A stretch of DNA of 64,000 nt from Rhodospirillaceae bacterium (lineage in GTDB: Bacteria; Pseudomonadota; Alphaproteobacteria; Rhodospirillales; Casp-alpha2), in assembly GCA_016845145.1 (NCBI GenBank), contig JAERTE010000146.1:152951-216950 (forward strand), in the 5' to 3' direction. The notes beneath the pieces were generated by a model. The model was not told the DNA's origin. It worked only from the letters and a program-made list of their open reading frames with translations, and searched no databases. Positions 17,931-26,588 of the stretch are shown in pieces. Numbering within the stretch: position 1 is the stretch's first letter; each line of letters opens with the position of its first letter. The translations under genes and the position numbers were made by a program.

Positions 17931-18383
17931 TCATCGCCAGCCTCCCGGAAACCCGCTCCACCCGCCGGACCGGAAAAGGCTGTCACGGAGAACGGGGTCC
18001 CCGCCTGGATAAGGCGCTGGAAAGGGACCAGAGTAGGGATAAGGGTAGGGTTGGGGATAGGCGTAGGTCGGTCCTGGATATCCGGGATAGGTCGGATAGC
18101 CTCTATTCGGTGCGCCATAACCATAGGGTGCCGGTTGTGCCGGGGGTGTTGCCTGCGGCAGCGCGCTCCCTGGTGGAGGCGGAAAGGCCGGGCTTTGTTC
18201 TCTGCTCGGCACCGAAAGGTCGGGAACTTGTTTGGGGGTGGCCTGACGTTCAATCGGTGGGTATTGGTGTTTGGGCGCAACTTGTTGCGATGGCGCGCGC
18301 CAGGGATTATCTGCTGCCAGCGCCGCAGCACTGACCAAACCGAGCGCCAACACAAACATCAATTCAAGACCCAGCCGAATCAT
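17931..18383 (-). CDS. Secreted Pro/Tyr-rich protein ending FPGGWR
   Basis: A protein of 150 residues with a signal peptide (about 1-24, ending ALA before ADNPW) and a mature part rich in Pro, Tyr and Gly, with PYPYPYSGPFPAPYPGG-like runs. The last residues (SGFPGGWR) match the end of the gene upstream (WFPGGRR), so both may share a sorting or docking tail. It overlaps that gene by four bases. No enzyme motif is present. It is probably a structural or surface-exposed envelope protein. Confidence 0.7.
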   Translation of the reverse strand: MIRLGLELMFVLALGLVSAAALAADNPWRAPSQQVAPKHQYPPIERQATPKQVPDLSVPSREQSPAFPPPPGSALPQATPPAQPAPYGYGAPNRGYPTYPGYPGPTYAYPQPYPYPYSGPFPAPYPGGDPVLRDSLFRSGGWSGFPGGWR

Positions 18384-19042
18384 CGCCGACCTCCGGGAAA
18401 CCAGTATGGCTGTGCTTGGTAGGGGGCGCCGGCGCCGGGCGCCGGATAGCCATATTGCCGGCCGGGCGGCGCATAGGGGTTAGACGGGCCGTAGGCCTGA
18501 TAGGGATTTGCGGAAGGCTGCGCAGGATAAGGTGCCTGGGAATAACCTGGCGAATAATTTGGCGAATAATTTGGCGGATAACCCGTCGGAGCGGTTTCCG
18601 CAGCCGGTGGATATTGCGTGTCCACTGACGGGGAGGGGCGTGGCGCCGCCTGCTCATTGTTAAGCGGCGGGAACGTGTTGAGTGCCGGTTCCTCTGCTGT
18701 TGACGGCCCAGGCTGTGGTGCTGGACGTTCCAACGGTGGGAATTGATCGGTACTCACCCGTGTGGATGTCGGTTCTTTCGGCATCTTCACCACCTGAGGC
18801 GGCGCAATGCCGGGGGCGTAGCCCATGGGCGGCAAGGTGCCAACTTGCCCAGCGCCAGCAGCACTGGCTTGGGAGCGACCGAACAGCATTGATTGGTACG
18901 GGCCAATGGGCGGGTCGGGCATGACGGCACTTGGCTCGTCGGCCGCATGCGCAACGGTTCCCGCTGCCGCTCCGAGCGTGGCCAAGATCAGCAAAATGCA
19001 GGTTGGCCGGAGCAGATGGTGAATGTGCACCGCAGCCATCAT
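18380..19042 (-). CDS. Secreted Pro-rich protein ending WFPGGRR
   Basis: A protein of 220 residues: an N-terminal signal sequence (cleavage expected near AHA before ADEP), a region with TDQFPPLERPAPQPG and a tandem NYSPNYSPGYS repeat, then a Tyr/Pro/Gly-rich end closing in WFPGGRR. It resembles its downstream neighbour in composition and C-terminus, suggesting duplication. The start overlaps the RND stop (ATGA), so it is made together with the pump. It is likely exported and structural. Confidence 0.7.
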   Translation of the reverse strand: MMAAVHIHHLLRPTCILLILATLGAAAGTVAHAADEPSAVMPDPPIGPYQSMLFGRSQASAAGAGQVGTLPPMGYAPGIAPPQVVKMPKEPTSTRVSTDQFPPLERPAPQPGPSTAEEPALNTFPPLNNEQAAPRPSPSVDTQYPPAAETAPTGYPPNYSPNYSPGYSQAPYPAQPSANPYQAYGPSNPYAPPGRQYGYPAPGAGAPYQAQPYWFPGGRR

Positions 19043-22000
19043 TCCGACCCTCCCGGCAACTGGCTCTTAAGACGGATGCCACGCCGCTTGCGCTTGGCTT
19101 TGGCGGCTGGTTTCGCCGCGCTCTCCTGCGGTGACTTAGTTGCCGCTTTGGGTGTTGCGGTTGGTTTCGTTTTGGGCTTTGGCTTTGAGGCGGCTTTCGG
19201 CTTCGTTGTTGAACGTTTTTTTGCCGCTGCCGGCTTGACCGCAGGCTGAGATTGAGTTTTGGTTTCTGGCTCTGGCTCTGGCTCTACCGCAGTTTCAGGC
19301 TGTTTGGCCGGCCTTTTCGCGGGGCCACGCAACAGCATTGCCAGTTTCCGCGATTTGGCAATCTTCGTGGCAAGGCGCACGAGGATTTCAACATTCGCCG
19401 ATACCCAGTTCCACATGAAGACCGCCATGGCCGGGCCCATAAAGATCGCCATGTGTAGGGCCTTTTGCAGCCGGCCTTTCGATGCCTTGTCGGAGGTTGG
19501 AGCGGAGGTTGTTTGTTGAGCGGACGATGTCATGGGTGCGGTGCCGCCGCCGGTGCCAACAATCGCCACGCCATTCGCATCTGTCGGACAGAAGGATTCT
19601 CCCGCGCGCACACAACCCAACGGAATGACCACCAGTGTCAGCAAGGTCGAGATAATCGCTCCGAACAGCAATGAAATCGCCATGCCTTGGAAAATCGGAT
19701 CGGTCAAGATGACGCTCGATCCCGCCACCAGGGCCAGCGCGGTAATGATGATCGGGCGCGTACGGGTGCGGCACGATTGGATCACCGCTTCGCGGACATC
19801 CATGCCGTCGGCGATCGCGTGCTTGGTGAAATCCACCAACAAGATGGAGTTGCGCACGATAATGCCAGCGAGCGCGATAAAGCCGATCATTGACGTTGCG
19901 GTGAACGGCGCATTGAACAGCCAATGGCCCGGAATGATGCCGATCAACGTTAACGGGATCGGCGCCATGATGATGCCGGGCAGGCGGAAATTGCCGAACT
20001 CCCAGACCACCAGCATATAGATCAAGATCAGCGCCGCGCCGAAGGCGAGCCCCATATCGCGGAAGGTTTCGTAAGTGACGGTCCATTCGCCGCTCCACTC
20101 AAAGGCGGAAGCAAAGCTATCGGTCGGTGGGCCGAGGTAGTGACCGGCCAAACTGACTCCGTCGGGCGTGGTGTAGTCAGCCAGCAAATCCTCGACAGCA
20201 AACATGCCGTAGATGGGCGCACCCAAGCGGCCTGTCACCTCACCGGTGACGTATTCCACGGGCCGCAGATCCTTGTGGTAAATAATCGGATCTTGGGTGG
20301 CGCGTCGGAAGCGGCCGAGTTCCGCCAATGGAATCAGGTGGCCGTTTACCGACGGGATCGGTAATTCACCGACACGGGCGAATTGGGCACGTACAGACAA
20401 CGGCAGTTGCAACACGATGTAGCGCGGTTCCAGCACGTGACCGGCCTTGATGTCGCCCAGCTTGTAGCCGCCCATGGCCATTTCCAGCTGCTTGTTGATC
20501 AAATCGGCGGAAACGCCGTGACGCACGGCCTTCTCGCGATCAATGGCGAATTCCCACGTGGGATAGGGATCTTGCAGGAAGTTGTCGACATCGACGACGC
20601 CGGACGCTTGTTCGAAGATCTTTGTCAGATCCTGGGCAACCTGGACCCGCGTCGCGCGGTCTGGACCGTAAATTTCAGCGACCATGGTTTGCAGCACCGG
20701 TGGGCCCGGCGGCATTTCAACCACCTGAATGCGCGCGCCCAACTTGTCGGCAACGGGTTTGAGCGCAATGCGGGCGGCATCGGCAATCTCGTGGCTGGAA
20801 CGCTCGCGGTCGTTTTTGTGCAGCAATTGCACCTGGATGTCGCCGTGCCAGGGTTGCTGGCGCAGGTAGGTGTGGCGGACAAGCCCGTTGAAATTGAACG
20901 GTGATGCAGTGCCCACGTAGGTCTGGACGGATGTGACCTCTTTAAGGTTCAGCAACTCGTCCGTCAATGCCTGGGCGGTGTTCGCCGTCACCGGCAAGGC
21001 GGTGCCGTCGGGCATATTGATGACGACATTGAACTCCGGCTTGTTGTCCAACGGCAGCATCTTCACCGTGACCCAGGTCGTGTAGAAAAGCCCGAAGGTA
21101 GCGAACAACACCGCGTAAAGTGTCAATCGGAAGGCGCGGTTCTTGCCTTTGTTCTCGATCAAGGGCGTCAGGGTGCGGCGGAAGAAGCTTTCAAGGCGCT
21201 GACTTTGGTCGTGCTCTTTGTCCTGTGCTTTCTTCAATTGATCCAGTGTCGGACGGATGCGCATGGCCAGCCATGGCGTGAAGATGAACGCTGCGAATAG
21301 CGAAAACAGCATGGCCACCGAGCCCAGCACCGGAATAGGCCGCATATACGGCCCCATCATGCCGCTGACGAAACCCATGGGCAGCAGAGCGGCGATCACC
21401 GTGAAGGTGGCTAAGATGGTCGGGTTGCCAACTTCGCGTACGGCCTCGACCGAGGTTTCCGTCTCGATTTCACCTTTGATCAGCCAGCGCCGGTAAATGT
21501 TTTCAACGACGACAATGGCATCGTCCACCAGGATGCCGATAGAGAAAATCAGTGCGAACAACGAAACGCGGTCGATTGTGTAGCCCAATAGCCAAGCTGC
21601 GAATACAGTCGCCAGGATTACAACAGGGATGACGATCAACACCACCAACGCCGGTTTATAACCCAAGAAAAACCAGATGAGTAAGGTCACCGCAGCGGTG
21701 GCGACAAACAGCTTGATCAACAGCTCATTGACCTTGTCGTTGGCCGTTTCGCCGTAGTTGCGGGTAACGGCAACATTGATGTTATCGGGTATCACATGGC
21801 CTTTGAGGCGTTCGATTTGTTGCAGCACACCTTCAGCCACCGTGACCCCGTTGGTGGAGGGTTTCTTGGCGACAGCGATGGTGACGGCAGGTGCTCCAAG
21901 ATTGATGGCTTCGCTTTCCGTCTGGCCCTCTGATTGGCTGCCAGGGTGTGCAGGGCCGACATAATACTGGACGATGGAACCGGCGGCGGCTGGCTGGAAT

Positions 22001-22845
22001 GTGACATCGGCGATGTCGCTGACATAAACCGGCGCGCCGTCGCGGGTGCCGACCATCAGGCGCTTGACGTCATCGGTGGTTTCCAGGAAGGCGCCCGACT
22101 GCAACTTGAACGCACCACCTCCGGTTTCCACATAGCCCATCTCGCGTTCCGAGTTGGCGGCACTGACGGTCTTGGCGATCTGGCCGGCGCTGATGCCGTA
22201 GCCGGCCAGTCGCTCGGGCAGAATCTCGACGCGGATTTCCTCTGCTCGACCGCCGACGATGAAGCTCTGGCTGGTTTTTGGTACTTCCTTCAAACGTTGC
22301 AACACGTCGAACGCCACTTGGCGCAAGACCGCATCGTCCAGTTCATCGGACCACAGTGTCAGTGTCACCACCGGCACGTCGTCAACGCCCTTAGGCTTGA
22401 CCAACGGGCGCGACACGCCGGGTGGAATTTTGTCCATGTTGGACATCAACTTGTCGTAGAGCTTGACCAGCGAGCGTTCCATGTCTTCGCCGACCTCGAA
22501 CTGTACCGTGACCATTCCCTGGCCGCGTTGCGAAGCGGAGTAGACGTGTTTGACGCCCGGAATCTCACTCATCATGCGTTCCAATGGGTCGGTGGCAAGG
22601 CTCGCGACCTGCTGTGACGATGCTCCCGGATAGGAGAAAAACACATCCACCATGGGTACGGAGATCTGCGGATCTTCCTGACGTGGGGTGAACAACAAAC
22701 CAAGGATGCCCACCGCCAGACTGGCCGCCAAAAGCAGCGGTGATAGCGGCGAGTGAATAAAACTCCTGGCCATGCGGCCGGCGAGGCCCAGATCCTGGTC
22801 AGGCATTGTTCCGGTATCCGGTTGGGGGGAGGTGTCGTGTGCCAT
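19039..22845 (-). CDS. RND-family efflux pump with an extra C-terminal helix and a Lys/Ala/Pro-rich tail
   Basis: A protein of 1268 residues. Residues 1 to about 1075 are a complete RND permease (AcrB-like): an N-terminal helix ending in PRQEDPQI, porter domains, and the proton-relay helix with GILVDDAIVVVENIY. Beyond the twelfth helix lies an unusual extension of about 190 residues: a linker with FCPTDANG, one more hydrophobic stretch (about 1129-1150, AIFMGPAMAVFMWNW) and a strongly basic Lys/Ala/Pro tail (about 1170-1258) resembling histone H1-type tails, ending LPGGSE. The start at 22845 has GGAG upstream and lies 19 bases after the adaptor stop. No TolC-like gene is nearby. The cargo is unknown; context suggests a sulfur species, lipid or envelope component. 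Confidence 0.87.
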   Translation of the reverse strand: MAHDTSPQPDTGTMPDQDLGLAGRMARSFIHSPLSPLLLAASLAVGILGLLFTPRQEDPQISVPMVDVFFSYPGASSQQVASLATDPLERMMSEIPGVKHVYSASQRGQGMVTVQFEVGEDMERSLVKLYDKLMSNMDKIPPGVSRPLVKPKGVDDVPVVTLTLWSDELDDAVLRQVAFDVLQRLKEVPKTSQSFIVGGRAEEIRVEILPERLAGYGISAGQIAKTVSAANSEREMGYVETGGGAFKLQSGAFLETTDDVKRLMVGTRDGAPVYVSDIADVTFQPAAAGSIVQYYVGPAHPGSQSEGQTESEAINLGAPAVTIAVAKKPSTNGVTVAEGVLQQIERLKGHVIPDNINVAVTRNYGETANDKVNELLIKLFVATAAVTLLIWFFLGYKPALVVLIVIPVVILATVFAAWLLGYTIDRVSLFALIFSIGILVDDAIVVVENIYRRWLIKGEIETETSVEAVREVGNPTILATFTVIAALLPMGFVSGMMGPYMRPIPVLGSVAMLFSLFAAFIFTPWLAMRIRPTLDQLKKAQDKEHDQSQRLESFFRRTLTPLIENKGKNRAFRLTLYAVLFATFGLFYTTWVTVKMLPLDNKPEFNVVINMPDGTALPVTANTAQALTDELLNLKEVTSVQTYVGTASPFNFNGLVRHTYLRQQPWHGDIQVQLLHKNDRERSSHEIADAARIALKPVADKLGARIQVVEMPPGPPVLQTMVAEIYGPDRATRVQVAQDLTKIFEQASGVVDVDNFLQDPYPTWEFAIDREKAVRHGVSADLINKQLEMAMGGYKLGDIKAGHVLEPRYIVLQLPLSVRAQFARVGELPIPSVNGHLIPLAELGRFRRATQDPIIYHKDLRPVEYVTGEVTGRLGAPIYGMFAVEDLLADYTTPDGVSLAGHYLGPPTDSFASAFEWSGEWTVTYETFRDMGLAFGAALILIYMLVVWEFGNFRLPGIIMAPIPLTLIGIIPGHWLFNAPFTATSMIGFIALAGIIVRNSILLVDFTKHAIADGMDVREAVIQSCRTRTRPIIITALALVAGSSVILTDPIFQGMAISLLFGAIISTLLTLVVIPLGCVRAGESFCPTDANGVAIVGTGGGTAPMTSSAQQTTSAPTSDKASKGRLQKALHMAIFMGPAMAVFMWNWVSANVEILVRLATKIAKSRKLAMLLRGPAKRPAKQPETAVEPEPEPETKTQSQPAVKPAAAKKRSTTKPKAASKPKPKTKPTATPKAATKSPQESAAKPAAKAKRKRRGIRLKSQLPGGSE

Positions 22846-22864
22846 GAGTTGAACTCCGGCCCCG

Positions 22865-24055
22865 CTACTGGGTGGCCCGGCGCGCTGCCGCACCGGTTGC
22901 CGGAGGGTTCAGCACGATCTGGTCGCCGACCTTGGCGCCCGCCAAAATGCTGATCTGATCATCGCCCGTTGCGGCGCCGAGACGTACCAAGCGCAACGAC
23001 GGCTTGCCGTCCTTCATGACATAGATGCCAGGCAGGCTGCCGCGCCAGATAACGGCTGATTTCGGGATCACGATGCGGGCGTCGTCGCTGGCGTTGAGAT
23101 CAGGGATACGCACCTCTGCGTACATGCCGGGGCCGCCGGCGACACCGAGCGGCAAGTCAAACTTCACGGTTACGGTGTGCCGTGACGAATCAGCCATGGG
23201 GTAAATTCGTGCCACGCGAGCCTTGGTTTCTTGGGCATGCACATCCAATTGTGCCGGTACGATCATGCCGACGCTGAGGCCTGCCACCAAGCGCACCGGG
23301 ACCTCGGCCTGGATGCGCAGATACTTTGTGTGGGCAAATTTGATCAGCGGCTGGCCGGGCTGCACTGTGTCGCCCGGCTCTACCAACTTTTCGACGATGA
23401 CTCCGTCAAAGGGCGCCATGGTCAGGGCATCGCGAATTTTCGCATCCAGCAGATCGATCTGGGCGCGCGAACTCATCACCCGCGACTGTGCTTGGTTCAG
23501 GTTGCTGTATTGGGTCGAGAGATCAGCGTAGCGATCAACCCAGGGACTGGAGTTGTTTCTGTCCATGAAATTGCCGAAACCGCGGGTGAACATCTGGTCG
23601 AACAGCATCGGCATGCCCATGCCGCCCGAACGGTTGATGTTGTTGACGCTGGGCGACCACATTTCGCGGTTATACTGAACCTGCGCATTACGTACGATCG
23701 CTTCGGCGTGGTTGAACTCGGCCAGTGCAGCGCGGCGCTGGGCCTGCAGGTCGTCGTCGTCAATGCGGACCAAAAGCTCGCCTTGGGTTTTGGAATCTCC
23801 CTCACCGCCGCCGACAAACAACACTTGACCCGGCGTTTGCGCGGAAAGCGTCACCTCCTTGTAGGGAACCACCTTGCCACCGATAGTCGCTGCTGTTCCG
23901 ACCGATGCTTTCTCAATAGTCGAGAGCCGATATTCGGCTGCTTCAATCGATTGGCCGCACAACCCCGCCAATAGGGCGCCAGCCCATATGCCGGCCACCC
24001 ATATCCCGCTGGTGCGAAATCCTTTCAACCGATCATTTGAAATCAGACCGACCAT
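22865..24055 (-). CDS. RND periplasmic adaptor (membrane-fusion protein) with an insertion in the hairpin
   Basis: A protein of 396 residues with an N-terminal membrane/signal segment (about 17-40), lipoyl halves (KVVPYKEVTLSAQTPGQVLFVGGG and MAPFDGVIVEKLVEPGDTVQPGQPL), an alpha-helical hairpin between them, and beta-barrel and membrane-proximal domains. The hairpin tip, which in this family meets the outer-membrane channel, carries an insert of about 40 residues (about 133-172) rich in Gly, Met, Phe and Asn (RSGGMGMPMLFDQMF and following). The start at 24055 has AGGGAGAAGG. It is the first gene of the operon, 42 bases or so after the expected sigma54 start point. Confidence 0.87.
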   Translation of the reverse strand: MVGLISNDRLKGFRTSGIWVAGIWAGALLAGLCGQSIEAAEYRLSTIEKASVGTAATIGGKVVPYKEVTLSAQTPGQVLFVGGGEGDSKTQGELLVRIDDDDLQAQRRAALAEFNHAEAIVRNAQVQYNREMWSPSVNNINRSGGMGMPMLFDQMFTRGFGNFMDRNNSSPWVDRYADLSTQYSNLNQAQSRVMSSRAQIDLLDAKIRDALTMAPFDGVIVEKLVEPGDTVQPGQPLIKFAHTKYLRIQAEVPVRLVAGLSVGMIVPAQLDVHAQETKARVARIYPMADSSRHTVTVKFDLPLGVAGGPGMYAEVRIPDLNASDDARIVIPKSAVIWRGSLPGIYVMKDGKPSLRLVRLGAATGDDQISILAGAKVGDQIVLNPPATGAAARRATQ

Positions 24056-24107
24056 AACCTTCTCCCTGCTGTACGGCGTTGCGTTAGATGCCGTTGCGAC
24101 TCTAATT

Positions 24108-24124
24108 AGCAACAGGCGTGCCAA
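24108..24124 (-). promoter_or_regulatory. Sigma54 (-24/-12) promoter of the adaptor/RND/sulfur-globule operon
   Basis: Read on the minus strand the sequence is TTGGCACGCCTGTTGCT, a near-perfect match to the RpoN consensus TGGCACG-N4-TTGC with the invariant GG and GC ten bases apart. It lies 53 bases before the adaptor ATG and faces the divergent sigma54 activator gene. Confidence 0.92.
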
Positions 24125-24261
24125 CTTTTAACCTATTGATAATAAACAATAAATTTTCCACCTATGAATCGCGTGCAACAGGTATCATTGGGAGAACCCA
24201 AGTGATATCCGCCTAACTCATTGTTATAAAAAATAAAAATGTGGTTTGGGTGGGCTCGAAA

Positions 24262-24273
24262 TGTTGCGCAACA
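24262..24273. promoter_or_regulatory. Putative activator-binding palindrome TGTTGCGCAACA
   Basis: A perfect 12-base palindrome about 165 bases upstream of the expected sigma54 start point. The half-site TGCAACA recurs at 24174-24180, 24284-24290 and 24314-24320. Position and repetition fit an upstream activating sequence for the divergently encoded enhancer-binding protein, possibly also self-controlling because one copy spans its start codon. Confidence 0.6.
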
Positions 24274-24312
24274 CTTTCTGACATGCAACACTCGCCATTG
24301 AACGGAGGCGTG

Positions 24313-25677
24313 ATGCAACACCTACAAGACTTCGGCGATATCCTCGTAACCATCAATCCATTCGTTGACGGTGTCGTGTTGATTGCTGATGAACACGGAA
24401 CCATCCGCTGCCAGAGCCAAGATCCGGAAAGGCTATTGGGCTGGACTGGCGTCGAGCCTGTCGAGTCTTTGGCAGCATTTGGGCCGATCAATCTTTTGCG
24501 CACAATCGATGCCCGCCAGGCGGAGGCGGAGAAATTGGGTGTGGCGAACGCGGTGGGCATGCTGAGTTTTCGAATGCCTGGCGGCGATAACGGCGCGCCG
24601 GGCAATTTGCGTATCCATACGAAATGGCTGGAGTGCCTGACGGATGGTGAAAAGTTGCGATTGGTGGTCGTGCAAAACGATAGCAGTGGCGATACGCAGC
24701 AGGCACCGGCGAACGGAAACAAGAATGATCTGGTGTCGACGGATCAGCGGATGCTTGAGATTTTGTCGAGGGTGGAACAGGTCGCGCCATCGACGGCATT
24801 TGTGTTGTTGCAGGGCGAATCAGGCACCGGAAAAACCCATATTGCGCGGATGATCCATGCCAACAGCCCACGACGCGATGAGCCGCTGGTGGAAGTCAAT
24901 TGCGCGGCAATCCCGGAACAACTGATAGAATCCGAATTGTTCGGCCATGTGAAAGGCGCGTTCACCGGCGCCACGAGCGACCGTGCTGGGCGCTTTCAAG
25001 CAGCGAACAACGGCACCTTGTTGCTCGATGAGGTTGGTGAGATTCCGCTGCATTTGCAGGCAAAGTTGTTGAAAGCCGTGCAGGAGCAACGGTTCGAAAT
25101 GGTCGGCTCCGATAAGTCCGTGAGCGTCGATGTGCGCGTCATCAGCGCGTCGAACCGCGATCTCAAGCAAATGGTCGACGCCGGTGAGTTTCGGGCAGAT
25201 CTCTATTACCGCCTGGCGGTGATTCCGATGATCATTCCGCCGTTACGCGAACGGCCGGAGGATATTCCGCTGATGCTCAAGCATCTGTGCACGAACTTGG
25301 TTGATCGCGGGTACCCCGACAACATCGATTGTTCGCCCGAAGCCATGCGTTTGATGATGGATTATTTTTGGCCCGGCAATGTCCGCGAGATGGAAAACGC
25401 CGTGGAGCATGCCGTTGTCTGCGCGGTAAACAATACGGTGCGTCCCGAAAGCCTGCCGCAAACGGTTCGGGAATATTCAAGCTCTCCAAATGTCATTGCG
25501 CCGACGAACGGCAATGGGAATGGTAAGGGCTTGGACCCAGACGAGGCCGAACAAGTGCGCGAGATGCGTGAGGCCTTGGATTCTTGCGAAGGCAACAAAT
25601 CCCGCGCGGCGAAAATGCTGGGGATTGACCGCACGACTTTGTGGCGACGCATGCAGCGGCACGGCTTGGACGCATAA
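24313..25677 (+). CDS. Sigma54-dependent transcriptional activator (enhancer-binding protein)
   Basis: A protein of 454 residues: an N-terminal PAS-like sensor region (about 5-120, VVLIADEHGTI) without a receiver domain, then the AAA+ domain with Walker A GESGTGKT (168-175), the sigma54-contacting GAFTGA loop (215-220), DEVGEIPL (Walker B) and the arginine-finger region, then a Fis-type helix-turn-helix (about 418-452, NKSRAAKMLGIDRTTLWRRMQ). I place the start at 24313, four bases after GGAGG. It is divergent from the RND/sulfur-globule operon and is very probably its direct activator. The signal sensed by the PAS-like region is unknown. Confidence 0.92.
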   Translation: MQHLQDFGDILVTINPFVDGVVLIADEHGTIRCQSQDPERLLGWTGVEPVESLAAFGPINLLRTIDARQAEAEKLGVANAVGMLSFRMPGGDNGAPGNLRIHTKWLECLTDGEKLRLVVVQNDSSGDTQQAPANGNKNDLVSTDQRMLEILSRVEQVAPSTAFVLLQGESGTGKTHIARMIHANSPRRDEPLVEVNCAAIPEQLIESELFGHVKGAFTGATSDRAGRFQAANNGTLLLDEVGEIPLHLQAKLLKAVQEQRFEMVGSDKSVSVDVRVISASNRDLKQMVDAGEFRADLYYRLAVIPMIIPPLRERPEDIPLMLKHLCTNLVDRGYPDNIDCSPEAMRLMMDYFWPGNVREMENAVEHAVVCAVNNTVRPESLPQTVREYSSSPNVIAPTNGNGNGKGLDPDEAEQVREMREALDSCEGNKSRAAKMLGIDRTTLWRRMQRHGLDA

Positions 25678-25680
25678 TGA

Positions 25681-25716
25681 AGAAAGAAACGGCGCCGTGG
25701 ATTTCTCCACGGCGCC
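25681..25716 (-). terminator. Rho-independent terminator of the second sulfur-globule gene
   Basis: An 11-base-pair stem (GGCGCCGTGGA with TCCACGGCGCC, loop TTTC) at 25691-25716. On the minus strand it is followed by GTTTCTTTCTT, giving a U-rich end 50 bases after the stop of the gene at 25766. It may also stop the convergent activator gene, though the plus-strand side lacks a T-run. Confidence 0.8.
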
Positions 25717-25765
25717 GCCGGAAATTGGACCCGCCTATTTCTAGGGAGGCCCCAGGGAGGCTATA

Positions 25766-26131
25766 TTACTTGGTTGCCGGAGCCTTTTCCGCGTCAGCAG
25801 CTTTTGCTTGCGGGGCGTAAGGCTGGAACGGGGCACCCGGTGCAACGGCGTGCGGTGCAACACCGTAAGGCGCGCCATAGGGAGCACCATAGTAAGCAGC
25901 GTGCGGGGCGCCATAGTAGGGATAGCCACCGTAGTAGGGGTTGCCATAGCCGTAGCCATTACCGGCGCCATTGCCACGAGCCGAGAAGCTCATGGAGAAG
26001 TTGCCGTCGCCATAGCCGTTGCCGGAGTTGTTCCAGGGGCCACCCCACCAGAATGCGTCTGCGGACGTGGCTGCAACACTGGCGGTGCCGATGATGCCGG
26101 TAACCAACAAAGTTTTCATAAACGATTTCAT
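25766..26131 (-). CDS. Sulfur-globule-like Gly/Tyr-rich secreted protein 2
   Basis: A protein of 121 residues. A signal peptide (about 1-26, ending ADA before FWWGG) precedes a chain rich in Gly, Tyr, Asn and Pro with NGYGYGNPYYGGYPYYG and repeated YGAPYGAPYG units. It shares the NFSMSFSARG motif (about 44-53) and the KAPATK end with the copy at 17390. GAGGAG lies eight bases before the ATG at 26131. It is a single-gene unit with its own terminator, converging on the sigma54 activator. It probably forms the same inclusion coat or envelope layer as copy 1 but under separate control. Confidence 0.8.
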   Translation of the reverse strand: MKSFMKTLLVTGIIGTASVAATSADAFWWGGPWNNSGNGYGDGNFSMSFSARGNGAGNGYGYGNPYYGGYPYYGAPHAAYYGAPYGAPYGVAPHAVAPGAPFQPYAPQAKAADAEKAPATK

Positions 26132-26588
26132 ATCAAGATCTCCTCAATGTACCCACTTGCTTCAATGTGAACACCGGAGCCGTGGGAGCTGTCCTGCGTT
26201 CCGAGGGTCGTGTGACCCGCCTGAAAAATTGCTGACCCATTTGCTCTTGCCGTGTCGTGAGGTCAGCGGCCTGTTATTTCCTTCCACATTCAATCATTTC
26301 TCTTTAAACAATTGATTGCGTAGATAGATATATACAGAATTATGATTATATAGGTCAATAGATTTTTTGATGAATTTGCGATTTTCATCATATATTCGAT
26401 CTAACCTATTGATTTTAAATGAATCAAAATTTTCGAACTTCCGAAAATAATAGTTTTATGGCGGCCTGGGAAAAGAATTCTCTTCCCATTTTCATATTCG
26501 ATATTTATAAAATGAGATTAGATTGCATGATGCGCGGCTCGTTTTGGCCCTGTGCGTCCCGGTTTAAACCTTGTTCAGGAGATAGGGC
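26132..26588. promoter_or_regulatory. AT-rich divergent control region with two palindromes upstream of dsrE2
   Basis: This 457-base gap separates the second sulfur-globule gene from the DsrE2 gene. Next to each other lie TTGATT/AATCAA with a 7-base spacer (26409-26427) and ATTTTCG/CGAAAAT with a 6-base spacer (26429-26448), in a strongly AT-rich stretch, fitting operator sites. The GGGTC/GACCC stem at about 26205-26218 is weak. No sigma54-type element was found in either direction. Confidence 0.45.

Noticed and set aside
24136..24149. FNR-like TTGAT-AATA-AACAA upstream of the RND operon
   Set aside because: The second half differs from ATCAA, and the clear sigma54 promoter explains control better.
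26409..26427. FNR site upstream of dsrE2
   Set aside because: TTGATT and AATCAA are seven bases apart, which does not give the TTGAT-N4-ATCAA spacing; kept only as an unnamed palindrome.
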